From Schumannella soli (GTDB taxonomy: Bacteria > Actinomycetota > Actinomycetes > Actinomycetales > Microbacteriaceae), in the NCBI RefSeq assembly GCF_006517435.1, contig NZ_VHQG01000002.1, positions 1,196,799 to 1,260,798 on the forward strand: DNA of 64,000 nt. Direction: 5' to 3'. Every line of letters starts with the position of its first letter. Positions within the stretch are counted from its first letter, which is position 1. This document shows positions 1 to 8,918 of the stretch, piece by piece. Position numbers and translations under genes: made by a program. The notes beneath the pieces were generated by a model that worked only from the letters and a program-made list of their open reading frames with translations, was not told where the DNA came from and ran no database searches.

Positions 1-837
1 GTCGAGGCGGTCGAGACCGTGGGCGTCCACGTCGTAGAGCTCGAGGGCGGCGCCGACGACGGCGACGTCGGGCTCGGTGCGGTGCACGAGCGCGTAGTCG
101 CGCACCCGACGCAGCAGCCGGTTGGCGATGCGCGGGGTTCCGCGGCTGCGCCCGGCGATCTCGGCGAGGGCCGGCGCGGGGATGTCGAGGCCGAGCTTGC
201 CGGCGGCACGGCGCAGCACCTCCTCGAGTTCGCCATCGTCGTAGAACTCGAGGTGGGCGGTGAAGCCGAAGCGGTCGCGCAGCGGGTTCGGCAGCAGACC
301 GGAGCGCGTCGTCGCGCCGACCAGCGTGAACGGGGCGAGATCGAGCGGGATGCTCGTCGCGCCGGCGCCCTTCCCGACCATGATGTCGATGCGGAAGTCC
401 TCCATCGCGAGGTAGAGCATCTCCTCGGCGCTGCGCGCCATGCGGTGGATCTCGTCGATGAACAGCACCTCGCCGGGCGTGAGGCTCGACAGCAGGGCGG
501 CGAGGTCGCCGGCGTGCTGGATGGCGGGACCGCTCGACATGCGCAGCGGCCGGTCGCCCTCGTGGGCGACGATCATCGCGAGGGTCGTCTTGCCGAGACC
601 GGGCGGACCGGCGAGCAGGATGTGGTCGGGCGTGCGCTGCTGCAGGGTCGCGGCGGTCAGCAGCAGCTGCAGCTGGCCGCGCACCTTCGTCTGTCCCACG
701 AATTCGGCGAGCGAGCGCGGGCGGAGCGCGCCCTCGAAGGCGAGCTCGGCCTCCGACTCCGGCTGCGGTCGCACGACCGGGTCGTCGCCGAGATCCACGT
801 CGCGCGCGCCGTCGCGGTCGAGGTCGTCGCCGCTCAT
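1..837 (-). CDS. ruvB: Holliday junction branch-migration ATPase RuvB (C-terminus cut by window edge)
   Basis: RuvB is the AAA+ hexameric motor that, with RuvA, drives branch migration of Holliday junctions. The minus strand reads [10 protein letters not shown] from an ATG at 837, and 279 codons are present before the window ends. Seen: Walker A GPPGLGKT at about residues 77-84, Walker B FIDEIHR, sensor I VGATTRSG, and the start of the winged-helix region ([18 protein letters not shown]). An N-terminal extension of about 30 Asp/Glu-rich residues precedes the usual start, as in many actinobacterial RuvBs. The ATG overlaps the ruvA stop by 4 bp (ATGA), so the two are translationally coupled. 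The last ~60 residues lie outside the window. Identity is certain. Confidence 0.97.
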   Translation of the reverse strand, partial: MSGDDLDRDGARDVDLGDDPVVRPQPESEAELAFEGALRPRSLAEFVGQTKVRGQLQLLLTAATLQQRTPDHILLAGPPGLGKTTLAMIVAHEGDRPLRMSSGPAIQHAGDLAALLSSLTPGEVLFIDEIHRMARSAEEMLYLAMEDFRIDIMVGKGAGATSIPLDLAPFTLVGATTRSGLLPNPLRDRFGFTAHLEFYDDGELEEVLRRAAGKLGLDIPAPALAEIAGRSRGTPRIANRLLRRVRDYALVHRTEPDVAVVGAALELYDVDAHGLDRLD

Positions 838-1442
838 CGCTGCGGTCCCAGACGGGACAGGGCGAGGCGCAGCACCGTCGGCACCGAGCCGCGCGTGGCG
901 TCATCCACCTCGGTCAGCACCTCGTCGACGGCCTGCGCGGCGTTCTTCTCGGGCCAGCCGAGCCCGACGAGCGCGGCCAGCACACTGTCGGCGGTGCCCC
1001 GCGGCGCGGCGGTCGTCGCTCCCCCGGCAGCGGCCGGGGCGACCGGCACGAGTTTGCCGGCGAGGCTGACGGTGATGAGCTTGGCGGTCTTCGGTCCGAT
1101 GCCCGAGACCTTGCGGAACGCGGCGTCGTCCTCGGCGCCGATCGCCCGCGCGATCTCGTCGGGGCTGAGCGCCGCCAGCACGCCGAGCGCCGATTTCGGG
1201 CCGACGCCGGTGACGCCGCGCAGCAGGTCGAACACGGTGAGTTCTTCGCGGGTCGCGAAGCCGAACAGGCTGAGGTCGTCGTCGCGCACGATGAGAGCCG
1301 TGTGCACCAAAGCCTCCTGACCGAGACGCAGGCTCAGGGCGTGCTGGGGGGTGACCTGCACGGCCATGCCGACGCCGCCGACCTCGATGACGACGAGGGT
1401 TCCGGCGGCGCTGAGGACGGGTCCGCGCACGGAGGCGATCAT
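834..1442 (-). CDS. ruvA: Holliday junction DNA-binding protein RuvA
   Basis: RuvA is the tetrameric Holliday-junction-binding subunit that loads RuvB. At 202 aa it has the normal length. Seen: an N-terminal OB-fold ([10 protein letters not shown] onward), two helix-hairpin-helix motifs around residues 73-90 ([10 protein letters not shown]) and 110-122 ([10 protein letters not shown]), an Ala/Gly-rich linker near 135-150, and the C-terminal RuvB-contacting domain ([13 protein letters not shown]). It overlaps ruvC by 4 bp and ruvB by 4 bp, giving a tightly coupled ruvC-ruvA-ruvB operon transcribed leftward from the promoter in front of ruvC. I see no separate promoter for ruvA. Confidence 0.97.
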   Translation of the reverse strand: MIASVRGPVLSAAGTLVVIEVGGVGMAVQVTPQHALSLRLGQEALVHTALIVRDDDLSLFGFATREELTVFDLLRGVTGVGPKSALGVLAALSPDEIARAIGAEDDAAFRKVSGIGPKTAKLITVSLAGKLVPVAPAAAGGATTAAPRGTADSVLAALVGLGWPEKNAAQAVDEVLTEVDDATRGSVPTVLRLALSRLGPQR

Positions 1443-2083
1443 CGGGTGGCCTTTCGGGTCGGGGCGCCGAGCCGCGACGGAGCGGCAGAACGCGGGTCGG
1501 TGCGCGCCGTGCGCTTCTCGGCGTCGCGCCAGGCGCGCTGGGCGGGGGTGAGGCCGTCCGCGGTTCCGGAGCCGCTCGCGGCGGCGGCGGAGCCGGAGGC
1601 CGACGCGACCGCCTGCCCGCTCCAGGCGTGGCAGAGCGCGAGCGCGAGGGCGTCGGCGGCGTCGGCGGGCTTGGGGATCTCGTCGAGGCGCAGCACGCGG
1701 GCGACCATCGTGCCGACCTGCGCCTTCTCGGCCGCGCCGTAGCCGGTGACGGCGGCCTTGACCTCACTCGGGGTGTGCAGTCCGACCCGCAACTCGCGTT
1801 CGGCGGCGAGGGCGAGCACGACGCCGCTGGCCTGCGCGACGCCCATCACGGTGCTGAGGTTGTGCTGCGCGAAGACCCGCTCGAGCGCCACCGCATCCGG
1901 CCGGTGCTCGTCGAGCGCGGCGCGCACGCCGACGGCGATCGCGTGGATGCGCTGCTCGAGCCGGGTGTCGGGGCTCGTGCGGATGACGCCGACGTGCACC
2001 AGGGTCGCCCGGCGATCCGGCGCGACGTCGACGATGCCGACGCCGCAGCGGGTCAGACCGGGGTCGATTCCGAGCACGCGCAT
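1439..2083 (-). CDS. ruvC: Holliday junction resolvase RuvC
   Basis: RuvC is the Mg-dependent endonuclease that cuts Holliday junctions in the RuvABC resolvasome. The catalytic acidic residues are in place: Asp7 in [10 protein letters not shown], Glu68 in ALERVF, and Asp141/Asp144 in [13 protein letters not shown]. The protein is 214 aa. The last ~45 residues form an Ala/Ser/Arg-rich, probably disordered tail longer than in E. coli RuvC (173 aa). It is the first gene of the ruvCAB operon. The start is ATG 2083: a TAGCGT hexamer (minus strand, 2091-2096) ends 7 nt before it and there is no Shine-Dalgarno sequence, which points to a leaderless message. Confidence 0.96.
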   Translation of the reverse strand: MRVLGIDPGLTRCGVGIVDVAPDRRATLVHVGVIRTSPDTRLEQRIHAIAVGVRAALDEHRPDAVALERVFAQHNLSTVMGVAQASGVVLALAAERELRVGLHTPSEVKAAVTGYGAAEKAQVGTMVARVLRLDEIPKPADAADALALALCHAWSGQAVASASGSAAAASGSGTADGLTPAQRAWRDAEKRTARTDPRSAAPSRLGAPTRKATR

Positions 2084-2090
2084 GAGGGCG

Positions 2091-2096
2091 ACGCTA
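2091..2096 (-). promoter_or_regulatory. -10 element of ruvCAB (leaderless type)
   Basis: TAGCGT on the minus strand is separated by 7 nt from the ruvC ATG. With a normal 6-8 nt distance from -10 to the transcription start, the message would begin at or next to the start codon. No clear -35 is visible. Confidence 0.55.
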
Positions 2097-2166
2097 CGGC
2101 ATCCGGTCGTACAGATGTTCGAGACTCACCGGGCGATGCCCGCACGAATGGACCCTTCGGAGACGA

Positions 2167-2202
2167 CGAGAAGGGCGCCGCCGACCGGCAGCGCCCTTCT
2201 CG
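2167..2202 (-). terminator. Hairpin terminator downstream of yebC
   Basis: A perfect 12-bp inverted repeat (CGAGAAGGGCGC / GCGCCCTTCTCG) with a 12-nt loop lies between the yebC stop and ruvC. There is no U-tract on either side, so it acts by GC-rich stem alone if it is a terminator. It shares the GAAGGG/CCCTTC base with other hairpins in the window. Confidence 0.6.
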
Positions 2203-2220
2203 CGGAGACCGCGTCGCGCG

Positions 2221-2988
2221 TCAGTCGTCCGAGTCGGCGTCGAGCTCGGCCTGCACGTCGGCGTTCACCTGGATGTTGGTGTACACGTTCTGCACGTCGT
2301 CGCTGTCCTCGAGCGCGTCGATCAGACGGAAGACCTTGCGCGCCGTGTCGGCGTCGGCCTCGACCTGCAGGTTCGGCACGAACTCGGCATCGGCCGAGTC
2401 GTAGTCGATGCCCGCGCCCTGCAGCGCGGTGCGCGCGGCGACGAGGTCGGAGGGGTCGGTGAGGATCTCGAAGCCGCCGCCCTGGTCGACGACCTCCTCG
2501 GCGCCGGCCTCGAGCACGGCCTCGAGGATCGCATCCTCGGTCACGCCGTCGGCCTTGGTGACCGAGATGACGCCCTTGCGGCTGAAGTTGTAGGCGACGC
2601 TGCCGGGGTCGGCGAGCGTTCCGCCGTTGCGCGAGAACGCGGTGCGCACCTCGGCCGCGGCGCGGTTCTTGTTGTCGGTGAGGCACTCGACGTAGAACGC
2701 GACGCCGTTGGCGCCATAGCCCTCGTACATGATCGTCGTGTAGTCGATCGTCTCGCCCGTGAGACCCGCGCCGCGCTTGATGGCGCGGTCGATGTTGTCA
2801 TTGGGGACCGAGGTCTTCTTGGCCTTCTGCACGGCGTCGACGAGCGTCGGGTTGCCGGAGAGGTCGGCGCCGCCGATCTTGGCGGCCACCTCGATGTTCT
2901 TGATGAGCTTGGCGAACGACTTCGCGCGGCGCTGGTCGATGACCGCCTTCTTGTGCTTGGTCGTCGCCCACTTGGAATGCCCGCTCAC
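2221..2988 (-). CDS. yebC: YebC/PmpR family protein
   Basis: This is a full-length member of the YebC/TACO1/PmpR family (255 aa; usual length 240-255). Seen: the hallmark N-terminus [21 protein letters not shown], continuing [19 protein letters not shown], and the acidic C-terminal domains ending in a poly-Asp/Ser tail. The family has been described both as a DNA-binding regulator and, more recently, as a factor that helps translation of difficult sequences such as proline stretches; the sequence does not decide between them. Synteny with ruvC (yebC just upstream, same strand) matches mycobacterial Rv2603c. The GTG start at 2988 has an AAGGAG Shine-Dalgarno, and a TAGGAT -10 lies further upstream, so unlike many neighbours it has a short leader. 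Confidence 0.95.
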   Translation of the reverse strand: MSGHSKWATTKHKKAVIDQRRAKSFAKLIKNIEVAAKIGGADLSGNPTLVDAVQKAKKTSVPNDNIDRAIKRGAGLTGETIDYTTIMYEGYGANGVAFYVECLTDNKNRAAAEVRTAFSRNGGTLADPGSVAYNFSRKGVISVTKADGVTEDAILEAVLEAGAEEVVDQGGGFEILTDPSDLVAARTALQGAGIDYDSADAEFVPNLQVEADADTARKVFRLIDALEDSDDVQNVYTNIQVNADVQAELDADSDD

Positions 2989-3020
2989 GGTGCTCCTTCG
3001 TCGATGGTCTGAACCCCGTC

Positions 3021-3026
3021 ATCCTA
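3021..3026 (-). promoter_or_regulatory. -10 element of yebC
   Basis: TAGGAT on the minus strand lies about 32 nt upstream of the yebC GTG. It predicts a ~26-nt leader that contains the AAGGAG ribosome-binding site. Confidence 0.5.
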
Positions 3027-3060
3027 GCGACCACGCGGTGGTGCGGCCGCCGGGGCGACC

Positions 3061-3066
3061 TAGGCT
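3061..3066 (+). promoter_or_regulatory. -10 element of the 3073 lipoprotein gene (leaderless type)
   Basis: TAGGCT ends exactly 6 nt before GTG 3073. No Shine-Dalgarno precedes the GTG, so the transcript probably starts at the start codon. Confidence 0.6.
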
Positions 3067-3072
3067 GGGCGG

Positions 3073-3636
3073 GTGAGCGCCTCCCGAGTCCGCCGTCCGC
3101 GCACGGCTCCGGTTCTGCGCGTCGGCGTCACCGCGGCGACGCTCGCCGCCTCGATTCTGCTGCTTTCCGGCTGCTCGGGCGATCCCGCCGCCGTCGCCTA
3201 CGGCCGAGCGCAGTCGGTGCGGGTGACGGATGAGCGCACGAAGACCGACGCGACCGTCGCCGTCACGGTGACCGGCGTCGACGTCGCCCCGGCGGATGCG
3301 CTCGACGGCGTGGACCTCGACGCCGAGGAGCGCGCACTCACGCCCTACTTCGTGCAGTTCCGCGCGAAGCTCGCCGACGGCGACTACAGCAGCGACTTCC
3401 AGACGCCGTTCTACGACGCGTGGTCAGGCGCGGATGCGACCGGCGCGACGCTCGCGCCGCTCAGCGTCTTCGGCTCGCTGCGCTCCTGCCCGGCCTTCGG
3501 CGCCGACGAGGCGAAGGCCCTCGCGAAGGGCGAAGAGGTCGCGGCGTGCCAGATCCTGCTCGGCGAGAAGGGCGGCGTGCGCGAGCTGACCCTGCTCGAG
3601 CACTGGCGCTGGACTCCCCCGGCGAAGAAGAGCTGA
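3073..3636 (+). CDS. Putative secreted lipoprotein of unknown function
   Basis: The 187-aa protein has an Arg-rich N-terminus, a hydrophobic stretch (residues ~18-31) and a lipobox LLSGC with the lipidated Cys at position 34, so it should be anchored to the outer face of the membrane after Lsp cleavage. lspA is itself in this window. The mature part has a beta-rich look (RVTDERTKTDATVAVTVTGVD) similar to the extracellular DUF4352-like fold, but I cannot assign a family with confidence. It contains two later Cys residues (SCPAF, ACQIL) that could form a disulphide. It is monocistronic, divergent from yebC and convergent with the response regulator. The GTG start is chosen from the TAGGCT box 6 nt upstream. 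No substrate or partner can be inferred. Confidence 0.8.
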   Translation: MSASRVRRPRTAPVLRVGVTAATLAASILLLSGCSGDPAAVAYGRAQSVRVTDERTKTDATVAVTVTGVDVAPADALDGVDLDAEERALTPYFVQFRAKLADGDYSSDFQTPFYDAWSGADATGATLAPLSVFGSLRSCPAFGADEAKALAKGEEVAACQILLGEKGGVRELTLLEHWRWTPPAKKS

Positions 3637-3660
3637 CACCCGCGCGGTCGACCGCTCGGC

Positions 3661-4326
3661 TCAGCCGACGAGCCCGTTCTCCCAGGCGAAGGCGACGACC
3701 TGCACGCGCGAGCGCAGTCCCAGCTTGGCGAGGATGCTGCCCACGTGCGTCTTCACCGTCGTCTCCTCGACGAAGGCGTCCGCGGCGATCTCGGCGTTGC
3801 TGAGTCCCTTCGCCGCGAGCAGGAAGATCTCCTTCTCGCGCGGCGAAAGCACCTGGATCAGGTCGGGCCGCGCCTCGCGCACCGGCTGCGAGAAGCGGGC
3901 GAGCAGGTCGAAGGTCGCCGCGGGTGCGATCACCGCCTGACCGGCGTGCACGGTGCGGATCGCGGCGAGCAGGAACTCGGGCTGCGCATCCTTCGTGACG
4001 AATCCGCTCGCGCCCGCGCGGATGGCGCGGGCTACCGCTTCATCGCGACGGAAGGTCGTGACGACGAGCACGCGAGGAGCCGCCCCGCCGGGCGGCACCG
4101 GCGCGGTGAGCAGGCGCTCGGTCGCGCTGAGGCCGTCGAGCACGGGCATGCGGATGTCCATGAGCACGACGTCGGGGCGGGTCGTGCTCGCGAGTTCGAC
4201 CGCCTCGACGCCGGTCGCCGCGCTGCCGACGAGCTCGAGGTCGGCCTGCGACTCGAGCAGCATCGCGATCCCGTCGCAGAACAGCCGCTGGTCGTCGGCG
4301 ACGAGCACGCGGATGGATGCGCTCAC
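3661..4326 (-). CDS. NarL/LuxR-type response regulator
   Basis: A 221-aa response regulator. The receiver domain (residues ~5-125) has the acidic pair DD at 11-12, phospho-acceptor Asp57 in VVLMDIRMP, and the Thr/Lys switch residues (VTTF, FVTKD). The C-terminal LuxR-type helix-turn-helix starts at LSPREKEIFLLAAKG and continues to LRSRVQVVAFA. The GTG start overlaps the stop of the upstream histidine kinase gene by 4 bp (GTGA), so kinase and regulator are co-translated as a cognate pair. The controlled genes cannot be told from the sequence. By architecture it is like the LiaR/DesR/NarL group that often responds to envelope or membrane signals; that is inference only. Confidence 0.93.
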   Translation of the reverse strand: MSASIRVLVADDQRLFCDGIAMLLESQADLELVGSAATGVEAVELASTTRPDVVLMDIRMPVLDGLSATERLLTAPVPPGGAAPRVLVVTTFRRDEAVARAIRAGASGFVTKDAQPEFLLAAIRTVHAGQAVIAPAATFDLLARFSQPVREARPDLIQVLSPREKEIFLLAAKGLSNAEIAADAFVEETTVKTHVGSILAKLGLRSRVQVVAFAWENGLVG

Positions 4327-5621
4327 GCGAGAGCCCCGGGGGTGCTCGGAGATGTCGAGGAGGCCGGCCGGGACGGCGTCGACGCGACCGACGCCGCCGG
4401 CGCCGGCGCCGAGGGCGTCGGGAACGGACCGTTCGTGCCGGACGCCGCGGCCAGCTGCTCGTCGACCTCCAGTTCGCGGTAGGGGATGAACGCGGTCAGA
4501 CGATGGTCGCCGCTCTCGTCGGCGCCGTCGGCGAGCCAGCCGCCGGCGAGGCGCGCGCGCTCCTGCATGCCGGTGACACCGCGTCCGCTTCCGCGGGTCT
4601 CGAGGCCGGACTGCTCCCCCTGCCCGCTCGAGACGAGCTGGATCGAGAGCCCCGGGCCGCGCCAGTCGAAGACGATCGACACCGAGCTGCCGCGGCCGCG
4701 ATGCCGCAGGGCGTTGGTCAAACCCTCCTGCACGATGCGGTAGGCGGCGGCCTGCTGGGCGAGGCCGAGCGCGGCGGGTTCGCCGGCGGTGACCTGCGTC
4801 ACCTCGAGGCCGGCCCCGCGCGAGCCCTCGACGAGATCGGGGAGCTGTTCGAGCGTCGGCTGCGGCGCCTCGGTGCCGTCGAGCATCCCGTCGATCATGC
4901 CCTGCACGTCGAGCAGCGCCGAACGTGCCGAACCCGCGATCGCCTCGAGCGCGTCGGCCATCGCCTGCGGCCGAGCTTCCTTGAGATACCGAGCGCCGTC
5001 GGCCTGCGCGACGATCACCGCGAGCGAGTGGGCGACCACGTCGTGCATCTCCTGGGCGAGCCGGTTGCGCTCGTCGGCGAGGCTGAGGCTCGACTCGGTC
5101 GTCTCGAGGCGGGTCTCCAGACGCGCCGCCTGTGTGAGTGCGGCGATCCGGGCCGAGTTCTCGCGGATCGCGACCCCGATGCCCCATCCGGCGGCGGCGA
5201 CCGCGTTGGAGAAGAGGAAGCTCGCGACATTCGTGATCAGCCCCTGCCCGTTCCACCAGGCCGAGGACGCGACTCCCGCGGTCAGAACCGCCCCCAGGGC
5301 GATCCAGCGCAGCTGACGGTGGCGTGCGGCGACGACCCCGACTGTCAGGGCGACGGCGATGATCGCCGCGAACCATCCGACGCTCACGCTCCATCCCATC
5401 GAGATCGACATGATCACCGTGCCGAATACGGTCGACGGCGCGAGCACCGCCAGCGCCGCCACCGGATACGACCAGCTCAGCCCGGCCGCCACGCAGATGA
5501 TCAGCAGCAGGATCACCGAGGTGACCCCGGAGCTGACGAGCGTGAGCGCACCGGCGATGAAGATCAGGGCTGCCGCCGTCGGCACGGCCCAGGGCTTCAG
5601 GTGATCGCGCGAGATGTACAT
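4323..5621 (-). CDS. Membrane sensor histidine kinase (HisKA_3 / NarX-DesK type)
   Basis: A 432-aa kinase. Several hydrophobic helices (residues ~12-100) form a membrane sensor without an obvious extracellular domain. They are followed by a short coiled coil (ARLETRLETTESSLSLADE), the HisKA_3 box EMHDVVAHSL with phosphorylatable His193, and a C-terminal HATPase domain (N box EGLTNALRH, G box GRGVTGMQER). The last ~45 residues are a Pro/Ala/Ser-rich tail with no recognisable role. It pairs with the overlapping response regulator gene. A longer ATG 13 codons upstream exists, but a TAGCGT -10 ends 7 nt before ATG 5621 (MYISRDHLKPW), so I prefer the shorter leaderless form. The ligand is unknown. 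Confidence 0.9.
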   Translation of the reverse strand: MYISRDHLKPWAVPTAAALIFIAGALTLVSSGVTSVILLLIICVAAGLSWSYPVAALAVLAPSTVFGTVIMSISMGWSVSVGWFAAIIAVALTVGVVAARHRQLRWIALGAVLTAGVASSAWWNGQGLITNVASFLFSNAVAAAGWGIGVAIRENSARIAALTQAARLETRLETTESSLSLADERNRLAQEMHDVVAHSLAVIVAQADGARYLKEARPQAMADALEAIAGSARSALLDVQGMIDGMLDGTEAPQPTLEQLPDLVEGSRGAGLEVTQVTAGEPAALGLAQQAAAYRIVQEGLTNALRHRGRGSSVSIVFDWRGPGLSIQLVSSGQGEQSGLETRGSGRGVTGMQERARLAGGWLADGADESGDHRLTAFIPYRELEVDEQLAAASGTNGPFPTPSAPAPAASVASTPSRPASSTSPSTPGALA

Positions 5622-5628
5622 GAGGCTC

Positions 5629-5634
5629 ACGCTA
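5629..5634 (-). promoter_or_regulatory. -10 element of the two-component operon (leaderless type)
   Basis: TAGCGT on the minus strand lies 7 nt from ATG 5621. It sits inside the longer alternative reading frame, which argues against the upstream start. Confidence 0.5.
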
Positions 5635-5705
5635 AGCGGATCGCGGGCGCGAACTGGCACGCCGCCGACGAAATCGTCCGAAAGGCGGAGAGCGCGGATC
5701 CGTGC

Positions 5706-6328
5706 TCAGACGGCCGCGCGCACCTGCTCGAGGAAGCGCGCGTGGAACCGGGTCTCGCCGTCGACCTCGGGGTGGAAGGCGGTGCCGAGCAACGGGCCCT
5801 GCTCTACCGCGACGATGCGTCCGTCGGCGAGGCGGGCCAGCACATCCACCCCGGCGCCGACCTCGACGACCTCGGGGGCGCGGATGAACGTCGCCGCGAC
5901 CGGCGCATCGCCGAGCGCCGGCACCGCGAGCCGGGTCTCGAAGGACTCGTTCTGCGCGCCGAAGGCGTTGCGGCGCACGGTCGCGTCGAGTCCGCCGAGC
6001 GTCTGCTGACCGGCGATCCCGTCGAGCAGGCGGTCGGCGAGCAGGATGAGACCCGCGCAGGTGCCGTAGACCGGGAGCCCGGCGGCGATGCGCTCGCGCA
6101 GCGGATCCCGCAGCGCGAAGCGCCGGGTGAGCTTGTCCATCACGCTCGATTCGCCACCCGGCAGCACGAGGCCGGCGACGTCATCCAGCTCGCTCGCGCG
6201 ACGCACGAGCACGACCCCGGCGCCGAGCGCGGTCAGCACGGCCGCATGCTCGCGCACGTCGCCCTGGAGGGCGAGCACGCCGACGCGCAGTCCGGCGCCG
6301 ACCGGCGCGGCACCGAGGTCGGGGGCGC

Positions 6329-6332
<4 letters not shown>
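5706..6332 (-). CDS. pdxT: Pyridoxal 5'-phosphate synthase glutaminase subunit PdxT
   Basis: PdxT hydrolyses glutamine and channels ammonia to PdxS for PLP synthesis. The 208-aa class-I amidotransferase shows the family signatures [15 protein letters not shown], nucleophile Cys92 in [10 protein letters not shown], and the His187/Glu189 pair in FHPEVDGE. The GTG start at 6332 overlaps the pdxS stop (GTGA). A longer frame runs upstream through pdxS but is out of phase with it and not real. The enzyme acts in the cytoplasm as part of the 12:12 PdxS-PdxT complex, so fixed stoichiometry from one coupled mRNA makes sense. Confidence 0.96.
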
Positions 6333-7228
<896 letters not shown>

Positions 7229-7234
7229 GAGGGG

Positions 7235-7240
7235 ACGGTA
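7235..7240 (-). promoter_or_regulatory. -10 element of pdxST (leaderless type)
   Basis: TACCGT on the minus strand ends 6 nt before GTG 7228. Confidence 0.6.
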
Positions 7241-7274
7241 GGTCGGGCCCCGGCCCGGGCGCGCGGGCCGACGC

Positions 7275-7353
7275 CGATCGACTGGACCGGCGTTCGGGCC
7301 ACGGGCCGCGAAGCGGACCGCCGATCAGGCCGATCGCGATCGAGTGGACCGGC
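7275..7353. repeat. Two 17-bp direct repeats in the pdxS/pdxY divergent intergenic region
   Basis: CGATCGACTGGACCGGC (7275-7291) and CGATCGAGTGGACCGGC (7337-7353) differ at one base and are 62 bp apart, about six helical turns, so they face the same side of DNA. They lie between the two divergent vitamin B6 promoters, the expected place for an operator. The (A)GTGGAC core recalls the site I remember for the MocR-type regulator PdxR. No pdxR gene is in this window. Confidence 0.5.
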
Positions 7354-7425
7354 TGTTCGCACAGGGCCGCCCGTCGACCGCCTTCTCGCCGCCGCGGCCG
7401 GGCGCGCGGTGGCAGGATCGGCGGC

Positions 7426-8277
7426 ATGAAGGTGCTGTCCATCCAGTCCGCGGTCGCCTACGGCCACGTCGGCAACTCGGCGGCGGTGTTCCCGCTGCAG
7501 CGCATCGGCGTCGAGGTGCTGCCGGTCTACACGGTCAACTTCTCGAACCACACGGGCTACGGCGCGTGGCGCGGGCCCCTGATCTCGCCCGACGACGTGC
7601 GCGAGGTCATCACCGGCATCGAGGAGCGCGGCGTCTTCGGCGAGATCGACGTGGTGCTCTCGGGCTACCAGGGCGGCGAGGGCATCGGCGAGGTCATCAT
7701 CGACGCCGTGAACCGCGTGAAGGCGGCGAACCCGAGCGCGATCTACGCCTGCGACCCGGTCATGGGCAACGCCAAGTCGGGCTGTTTCGTCGCCCCCGCG
7801 ATCCCGGTGCTGCTGCGCGAGCGCGTCGTGCCCGTTGCCGACATCATCACGCCCAACCAGTTCGAGCTGGGCTTCCTCACCGAGACCGAGCCCGACACGC
7901 TCGAGTCGACCCTCGCTTCCGCCGATCTCGCGCGTGCGATGGGCCCGAAGACCGTGCTCGTCACGAGCGTCGAGCGTCCGGACCGCCCCGAGGGCACGAT
8001 CGAGATGCTCGCCGTCGACGATCAGGGCGCCTGGCTCGTGCAGACCCCGCACCTGCCGTTCAAGGCGAACGGCTCGGGGGATGTCACGGCCGCGCTGTTC
8101 ACGGCGCACTACCGCCGCACCGGGTCGGCTGCCGAGGCCCTCGAGCTCGCCGTCTCGAGCGTCTTCGACCTGCTGCGCACGACCCACGAGTCGGGCGCGA
8201 AGGAGCTGCTGCTCGTCGAGTCGCAGGAGTTCTACGCGGACCCGCGCCGCCAGTTCACCGTCACGCAGGTGCGCTGA
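7426..8277 (+). CDS. pdxY: Pyridoxal kinase PdxY
   Basis: PdxY phosphorylates pyridoxal (salvage of vitamin B6) with ATP. The 283-aa ribokinase-fold enzyme carries [19 protein letters not shown] at the N-terminus, the YQGGEG lid region, [13 protein letters not shown], and the C-terminal anion hole [11 protein letters not shown] containing the catalytic Asp. It is divergent from pdxST. A weak -10 (CAGGAT) ends 7 nt before the ATG, consistent with another leaderless message. It converges on the HIT gene with a gap of only 3 bp and no terminator hairpin, so the two transcripts probably overlap at their 3' ends. In mycobacteria the HIT gene is followed by pgsA; here that position is taken by pdxY. 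Confidence 0.96.
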   Translation: MKVLSIQSAVAYGHVGNSAAVFPLQRIGVEVLPVYTVNFSNHTGYGAWRGPLISPDDVREVITGIEERGVFGEIDVVLSGYQGGEGIGEVIIDAVNRVKAANPSAIYACDPVMGNAKSGCFVAPAIPVLLRERVVPVADIITPNQFELGFLTETEPDTLESTLASADLARAMGPKTVLVTSVERPDRPEGTIEMLAVDDQGAWLVQTPHLPFKANGSGDVTAALFTAHYRRTGSAAEALELAVSSVFDLLRTTHESGAKELLLVESQEFYADPRRQFTVTQVR

Positions 8278-8280
8278 GGC

Positions 8281-8916
8281 TCAGGCCGGCCAGGCCTCGG
8301 CGAGCTCGCGACGGGCGTCGCCGAGCAGCTTCGGGATCGCCTTCGTCTGGGCGATGATCGGGAAGAAGTTCGCGTCCGACGCCCAGCGCGGCACGACGTG
8401 CTGGTGCAGGTGCGCGGCGACGCCAGCCCCGGCGACCGCGCCCTGGTTCATGCCGATGTTGAAGCCCGCCGGTCCGCTCGTCGCCCGCAGCACGCGCATC
8501 GCGGTCTGGGTGAGGTGCGTCATCTCGGCCGACTCGGCCTCCGACGTCTCGTCGTAGCCGGCGACGTGGCGGTAGGGGCAGATGAGCAGGTGCCCGCTGT
8601 TGTAGGGGAACAGGTTCATCAGCACGAAGGCGTGCTCGCCGCGGTGCACGATGAGCCCCTGCTCGTCGCTCAGCGTCGGCGCGACGCAGAACGGGCACTC
8701 GTGACTCGCGAGAACGCCGCCCGCTTCGATGTAGGCGATGCGGTGCGGCGTCCAGAGTCGCGAGAGCCCGTCGGGCACGCCGGCGAGGTCGGATGCGGGC
8801 TCGGCCTGCGGGTAGGGCGTGCCGTCGTAGTCGGTCGGCACCGCACCGGTCGGCATGGCACCCTCCGACGCCGCGCCGTCATCCGACACCGCGCCGCCGT
8901 CCGACCCCGGGGTCAC
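8281..8916 (-). CDS. HIT-family hydrolase/phosphorylase (Ap4A phosphorylase-like)
   Basis: A 211-aa HIT-family protein. Seen: a CPFC motif (residues ~73-76), the central HIT core LMNLFPYNSGHLLICPYRH, and the catalytic triad HLHQHVVPR near residue 165. It is most like mycobacterial Rv2613c, a diadenosine-tetraphosphate phosphorylase that is likewise encoded directly after thrS. Since aminoacyl-tRNA synthetases make Ap4A, the thrS-HIT pairing is functionally sensible. The GTG start lies 2 bp after the thrS stop, so it is in the thrS operon. The first ~45 residues are low-complexity and may be disordered. Substrate assignment beyond the HIT family is inference. Confidence 0.9.
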   Translation of the reverse strand: MTPGSDGGAVSDDGAASEGAMPTGAVPTDYDGTPYPQAEPASDLAGVPDGLSRLWTPHRIAYIEAGGVLASHECPFCVAPTLSDEQGLIVHRGEHAFVLMNLFPYNSGHLLICPYRHVAGYDETSEAESAEMTHLTQTAMRVLRATSGPAGFNIGMNQGAVAGAGVAAHLHQHVVPRWASDANFFPIIAQTKAIPKLLGDARRELAEAWPA

Positions 8917-8918
8917 GC

